From: APNM01 sp040361335 | GTDB lineage: Bacteria; Pseudomonadota; Gammaproteobacteria; Nevskiales; Salinisphaeraceae | DNA: 64,000 nt | Reading direction: 5' to 3' | NCBI RefSeq assembly: GCF_040361335.1 | Contig: NZ_APNM01000001.1 | Location: 372,001-436,000, forward strand | In this document: piece after piece, positions 61,309 through 64,000 of the stretch | Layout of the letters: the number at the start of each line of letters is the position of its first letter | Position numbering within the stretch: the first letter of the stretch is position 1 | Program-made: the position numbers and the translations under genes | Notes under the pieces: generated by a model | Databases searched by the model: none | What the model was told of the DNA's origin: nothing | Seen by the model: the letters and a program-made list of their open reading frames with translations, nothing else

Positions 61309-62810
61309 CCCTGGCGGAAGCGAACGTGGCGCCACGCCCCCTGGACGCGCTCCTGGCGGGCATGACGGCATCGCCGGTGCCGGACACGCCGGTGTCGGGC
61401 GTGGCCGCCGACAGCCGCCGCGTGCGGCCGGGCTACCTGTTCCTGGCGCGGCCGGGCGACGCGAATCATGGTCTGGCGTTCGCGGAGGAAGCCGTTTCCC
61501 GTGGCGCGGCCGCGGTGATCTGGGACGGTGAACCGGACGATCCCCGCGCGGCCTTGTCCGTGCCGACGGTGCGCGTGCCCGATCTAGCGCACCGCTGCGG
61601 CGAGATCGCCGCCCGTTTCCATGGACACCCCTCGCGCGCGCTGGCCGTGACGGGGGTGACCGGTACCGACGGCAAGACCTCCTGTGCCCATATCCTGGCC
61701 CAGGCCCTGGACCTGACCGGACACCGCTGCGGCTATCTCGGCACGCTCGGCTACGGCACGCTCGCGGATCTGACGCCCGCCGCGCATACCACGCCCGACG
61801 CCGTGGAACTCCAGGACTGGCTCGCGCGGATGGTCGCCGCCGACCTGGATTCGGCGGCGATCGAGGTCTCGTCGCACGCCCTCGAGCAGGGCCGGGTTGA
61901 CGGCGTCGCCTTCGATGTCGCCGTGCTCACCCAGATCGGCCGCGACCACCTGGATTATCACGGCAGCCCGGCGGCGTATGCCGCCGCGAAGCGCCGCCTG
62001 TTCGAGATGCCGGGCCTGGGCACGGCCGTGCTCAACGCCGACGATGCCCACGGCCGCGCCTGGCTGGAGACCCTGCCGGCGGGTGTGTCCGTGGTGGCCT
62101 ACGGGCTCGATCCGGCGGCGGTCCCGGCCGGCTGCCGGCGTGTGGTCGCGCGCGAGGTCCTGGCACAGCCCAACGGCCTGTCGCTGGACATCACCGGCGA
62201 CTGGGGCGAGCTCCGCATCCACAGCCGACTGATCGGCCGGTTCAATGCCTACAACCTCCTGGCCGCCGCGGCCGTGCTGCTGGTTCGGGAGATCGAGCCG
62301 GCCGCCGCGGTGGCCGCGCTGGATGGCGTCGGGACCGTGCCGGGGCGCATGGAGATCGTCAGCGGCGGTATGGGCCGGCCGCTGGTCGTGGTCGACTACG
62401 CCCACACCGCGGGGGCGCTGGAGCAGGCGCTGCTGGCGGTGGCCGAGCACTGCCGCGGCCGCCTGATCTGCGTGTTCGGCTGCGGCGGCGAGCGCGACCG
62501 CGGCAAACGCCCGTTGATGGCCGCGGCGGCGGCCCGCCACGCCGACGCCATCTGGGTCACGGACGACAATCCGCGCGGCGAGGCACCCGAGGCCATCGTC
62601 GCCGATATCCGCTCCGGGTTTCCCGCGGCGGCGCCGGTGACCGTGGAGCACGACCGCGCCCGCGCCATCGCCTCGGCGATCGCCGAGGCGCGCGACGGCG
62701 ATGCCGTGCTCATCGCCGGCAAGGGCCACGAGACGTTCCAGATCGTGGCCGGCCAGCGCCGGCCTTTCGACGACCGCGCCGCGGCGCGCCAGGCACTGGA
62801 GGCGGCATGA
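61305..62810 (+). CDS. murE: UDP-MurNAc-L-Ala-D-Glu:meso-diaminopimelate ligase
   Basis: The 501-residue Mur ligase has P-loop VTGVTGTDGKTSCAHILAQA, EVSSHALEQGRVDG, and the DNPR motif (TDDNPRGEAP) that selects meso-DAP over lysine. The P-loop reads GTDGKTS where GTNGKT is more common. It adds the third residue of the stem peptide. GTG 61305 overlaps the ftsI stop and the end overlaps murF. Confidence 0.95.
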   Translation: MTLAEANVAPRPLDALLAGMTASPVPDTPVSGVAADSRRVRPGYLFLARPGDANHGLAFAEEAVSRGAAAVIWDGEPDDPRAALSVPTVRVPDLAHRCGEIAARFHGHPSRALAVTGVTGTDGKTSCAHILAQALDLTGHRCGYLGTLGYGTLADLTPAAHTTPDAVELQDWLARMVAADLDSAAIEVSSHALEQGRVDGVAFDVAVLTQIGRDHLDYHGSPAAYAAAKRRLFEMPGLGTAVLNADDAHGRAWLETLPAGVSVVAYGLDPAAVPAGCRRVVAREVLAQPNGLSLDITGDWGELRIHSRLIGRFNAYNLLAAAAVLLVREIEPAAAVAALDGVGTVPGRMEIVSGGMGRPLVVVDYAHTAGALEQALLAVAEHCRGRLICVFGCGGERDRGKRPLMAAAAARHADAIWVTDDNPRGEAPEAIVADIRSGFPAAAPVTVEHDRARAIASAIAEARDGDAVLIAGKGHETFQIVAGQRRPFDDRAAARQALEAA

Positions 62811-64000
62811 ACGCCCGTCTCGCACAACTGGCCTCGGTGGTCGAGGGGCGTCTCCAGGGCGGCGACGCCACGTTCACCGGCGTGTCCACCGATACCCGCG
62901 GCCTGGCGCCCGGCGATCTCTACGTGGCCTTGCGCGGTGAACGTTTCGACGGTCACGAGTTCGTGGCGCGGGCCGCCTCGCTGGGCGCCGCCGGCGCCCT
63001 GGTCGAGCGGCCGCAGGATGTCGCCCTGCCGCAGATCGTGGTCGGCGACACCCTCGCGGCCCTGCAGCGTTACGCCGCCGCCTGGCGGCTGCGTTTCCGC
63101 GGGCCGGTGATCGGGGTGACCGGCAGCAACGGCAAGACCACCGTCAAGGAGATGATCGCCGCGATCCTGCGGGGGGTGGGCCCGGTCCTGGTCACGCGAG
63201 GCAACCTGAACAACCACATCGGGGTGCCCCTGACCCTGCTCCGCATCGACGACGAGCACGCCCACGCCGTGATCGAGATGGGCGCCAGCGGTCCCGGCGA
63301 GATCGCGTTGCTGACGCGATTGGCACGGCCCAATGTGGGCGTGATCACCAACGCCGGGCCGGCCCACCTGGAAGGGTTCGGTTCCCTGGACGGCGTGGCC
63401 CGGGCCAAGGGCGAGCTGTTCGCCGACCTGGCGGCCGACGGCGTCGCCGTGATCAATGCCGACGATCCCCGCAGCCCGGTCTGGTACGAGCTGGCCGGCG
63501 ACCGGCGGCGCGTCACCTTCGGCCTGGAGGCCGGGGCCGACGTGCGCGCCCGCGCGATCGAGAGCGACGGCGGCGTGACCCGCTTCATGTTGATCACGCC
63601 CGCCGGCGAGGCCGCCGTGGAGCTGCCGCTGGCCGGTCGCCACAACGTGCTCAACGCCCTGGCGGCGGCGGCCGTCGCCACCGCCCTGGAACTGGATCCG
63701 GCCCGTATCGCCGCCGGTCTCACCGGCGTCGCCGGTGTCGCCGGCCGGCTGCAGTCGCGCCCCGCGTCGGTGCCCGGTGTGAGTCTCATCGACGACAGCT
63801 ATAACGCGAACCCGGCCTCCCTGGCCGCCGCCGTGTCCTGGCTGGTGGCCCAGTCCGGCGATGCCTGGGTGGCCCTGGGCGACATGGCCGAACTGGGTGA
63901 CGGCGCCGAGGCGGCACATGCCGAGGCCGGCCGCGCCGCGCGTGCCGCCGGCGTGACGCGGCTGTTCGCGGTGGGGCCCCTGTCGCGCCACGCCGTCGAG
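62807..64000 (+). CDS. murF: UDP-MurNAc-tripeptide:D-Ala-D-Ala ligase (3' end cut by window edge)
   Basis: The first 398 residues are present. MurF features are GVSTDTRGLAPGDLYVALRG, P-loop GVTGSNGKTTVKEMIAAIL, NLNNHIGVPLTLL, VIEMGASGPGEIALL and LIDDSYNANPASLAAAVSWL. It adds D-Ala-D-Ala to finish the stem pentapeptide. The start ATG overlaps the murE stop (ATGA). The expected full length is about 450 residues. Confidence 0.96.
   Translation, partial: MNARLAQLASVVEGRLQGGDATFTGVSTDTRGLAPGDLYVALRGERFDGHEFVARAASLGAAGALVERPQDVALPQIVVGDTLAALQRYAAAWRLRFRGPVIGVTGSNGKTTVKEMIAAILRGVGPVLVTRGNLNNHIGVPLTLLRIDDEHAHAVIEMGASGPGEIALLTRLARPNVGVITNAGPAHLEGFGSLDGVARAKGELFADLAADGVAVINADDPRSPVWYELAGDRRRVTFGLEAGADVRARAIESDGGVTRFMLITPAGEAAVELPLAGRHNVLNALAAAAVATALELDPARIAAGLTGVAGVAGRLQSRPASVPGVSLIDDSYNANPASLAAAVSWLVAQSGDAWVALGDMAELGDGAEAAHAEAGRAARAAGVTRLFAVGPLSRHAVE

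Overview
The window is a gene-dense, high-GC (about 70% by eye) stretch of a gammaproteobacterial chromosome. The gene content and order point to the Ectothiorhodospiraceae/Chromatiales side of the class. The rsmI / lpoA-yraN-diaA neighbourhood has the E. coli order, the dcw cluster (mraZ-rsmH-ftsL-ftsI-murE-murF) is canonical, and lptC-lptA-lptB-rpoN-hpf-ptsN is followed by hprK and rapZ. A PPi-type phosphofructokinase sits beside a soluble pyrophosphatase. The taxonomic placement is inference. No tRNA, rRNA, phage, insertion sequence, CRISPR array or plasmid gene was seen. Nearly everything looks like vertically inherited housekeeping DNA.

Layout. 1-6 kb: a GST fragment, hslR, a bile-acid/sodium symporter family protein, an NTF2-like protein, a LOG-family hydrolase, a CaCA antiporter, a DUF938 methyltransferase and a small membrane protein. 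6-14.9 kb: purE-purK, sbcB, a GAF/degenerate GGDEF/EAL protein, an ABC-F ATPase (yheS-like) and a CNNM/CorC-type protein. 14.9-23 kb: rhlE, ppa, pfp, adk, rnd, a membrane protein and mpl. 23-27.7 kb: an outer-membrane beta-barrel protein, then glrR, a qseG-like lipoprotein and glrK. 27.8-41 kb: pmbA, mgtE, a regulatory PTS (EI, HPr, EIIA-Man, RapZ, HprK, EIIA-Ntr), hpf, rpoN and the LPS genes lptB, lptA, lptC, kdsC and kdsD. 41-49 kb: a second CaCA antiporter, a two-gene ABC exporter, ibaG, murA and hisG-hisD-hisC. 49-53.6 kb: petABC (cytochrome bc1), sspA, sspB and diaA. 53.7-64 kb: yraN, lpoA, rsmI, rnpB and the start of the dcw cluster, ending inside murF.

Two things stand out. First, the region 23.7-24.36 kb between the OMP gene and glrR holds an exact sigma54 promoter, two exact TGTC-N10-GACA GlrR-type sites with a consensus IHF site between them, and two tandem long hairpins that differ by a compensatory base-pair change. 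All of it is oriented to give one leftward transcript leading into the OMP gene. With glrK, glrR, rpoN and rapZ in the same window, this is a candidate sigma54/GlrR circuit whose output is an OMP with a structured leader, or a GlmY/GlmZ-like RNA.

Second, the intergenic space is colonised by modular repeat arms built from 7-10 bp quasi-periodic units: family A (CACAGAGG), family B (CACGGATT), family C (CGCAGAT) and family D (GTGATTGG). Arms of families A, B and C are normally paired as inverted repeats; D is paired once and single once. Most sit at tail-to-tail gene junctions. Several run into genes: they supply the C-termini of HisG, HisD and RsmI, the start region of hisC, and the sequence just upstream of the rnpB -10 box.
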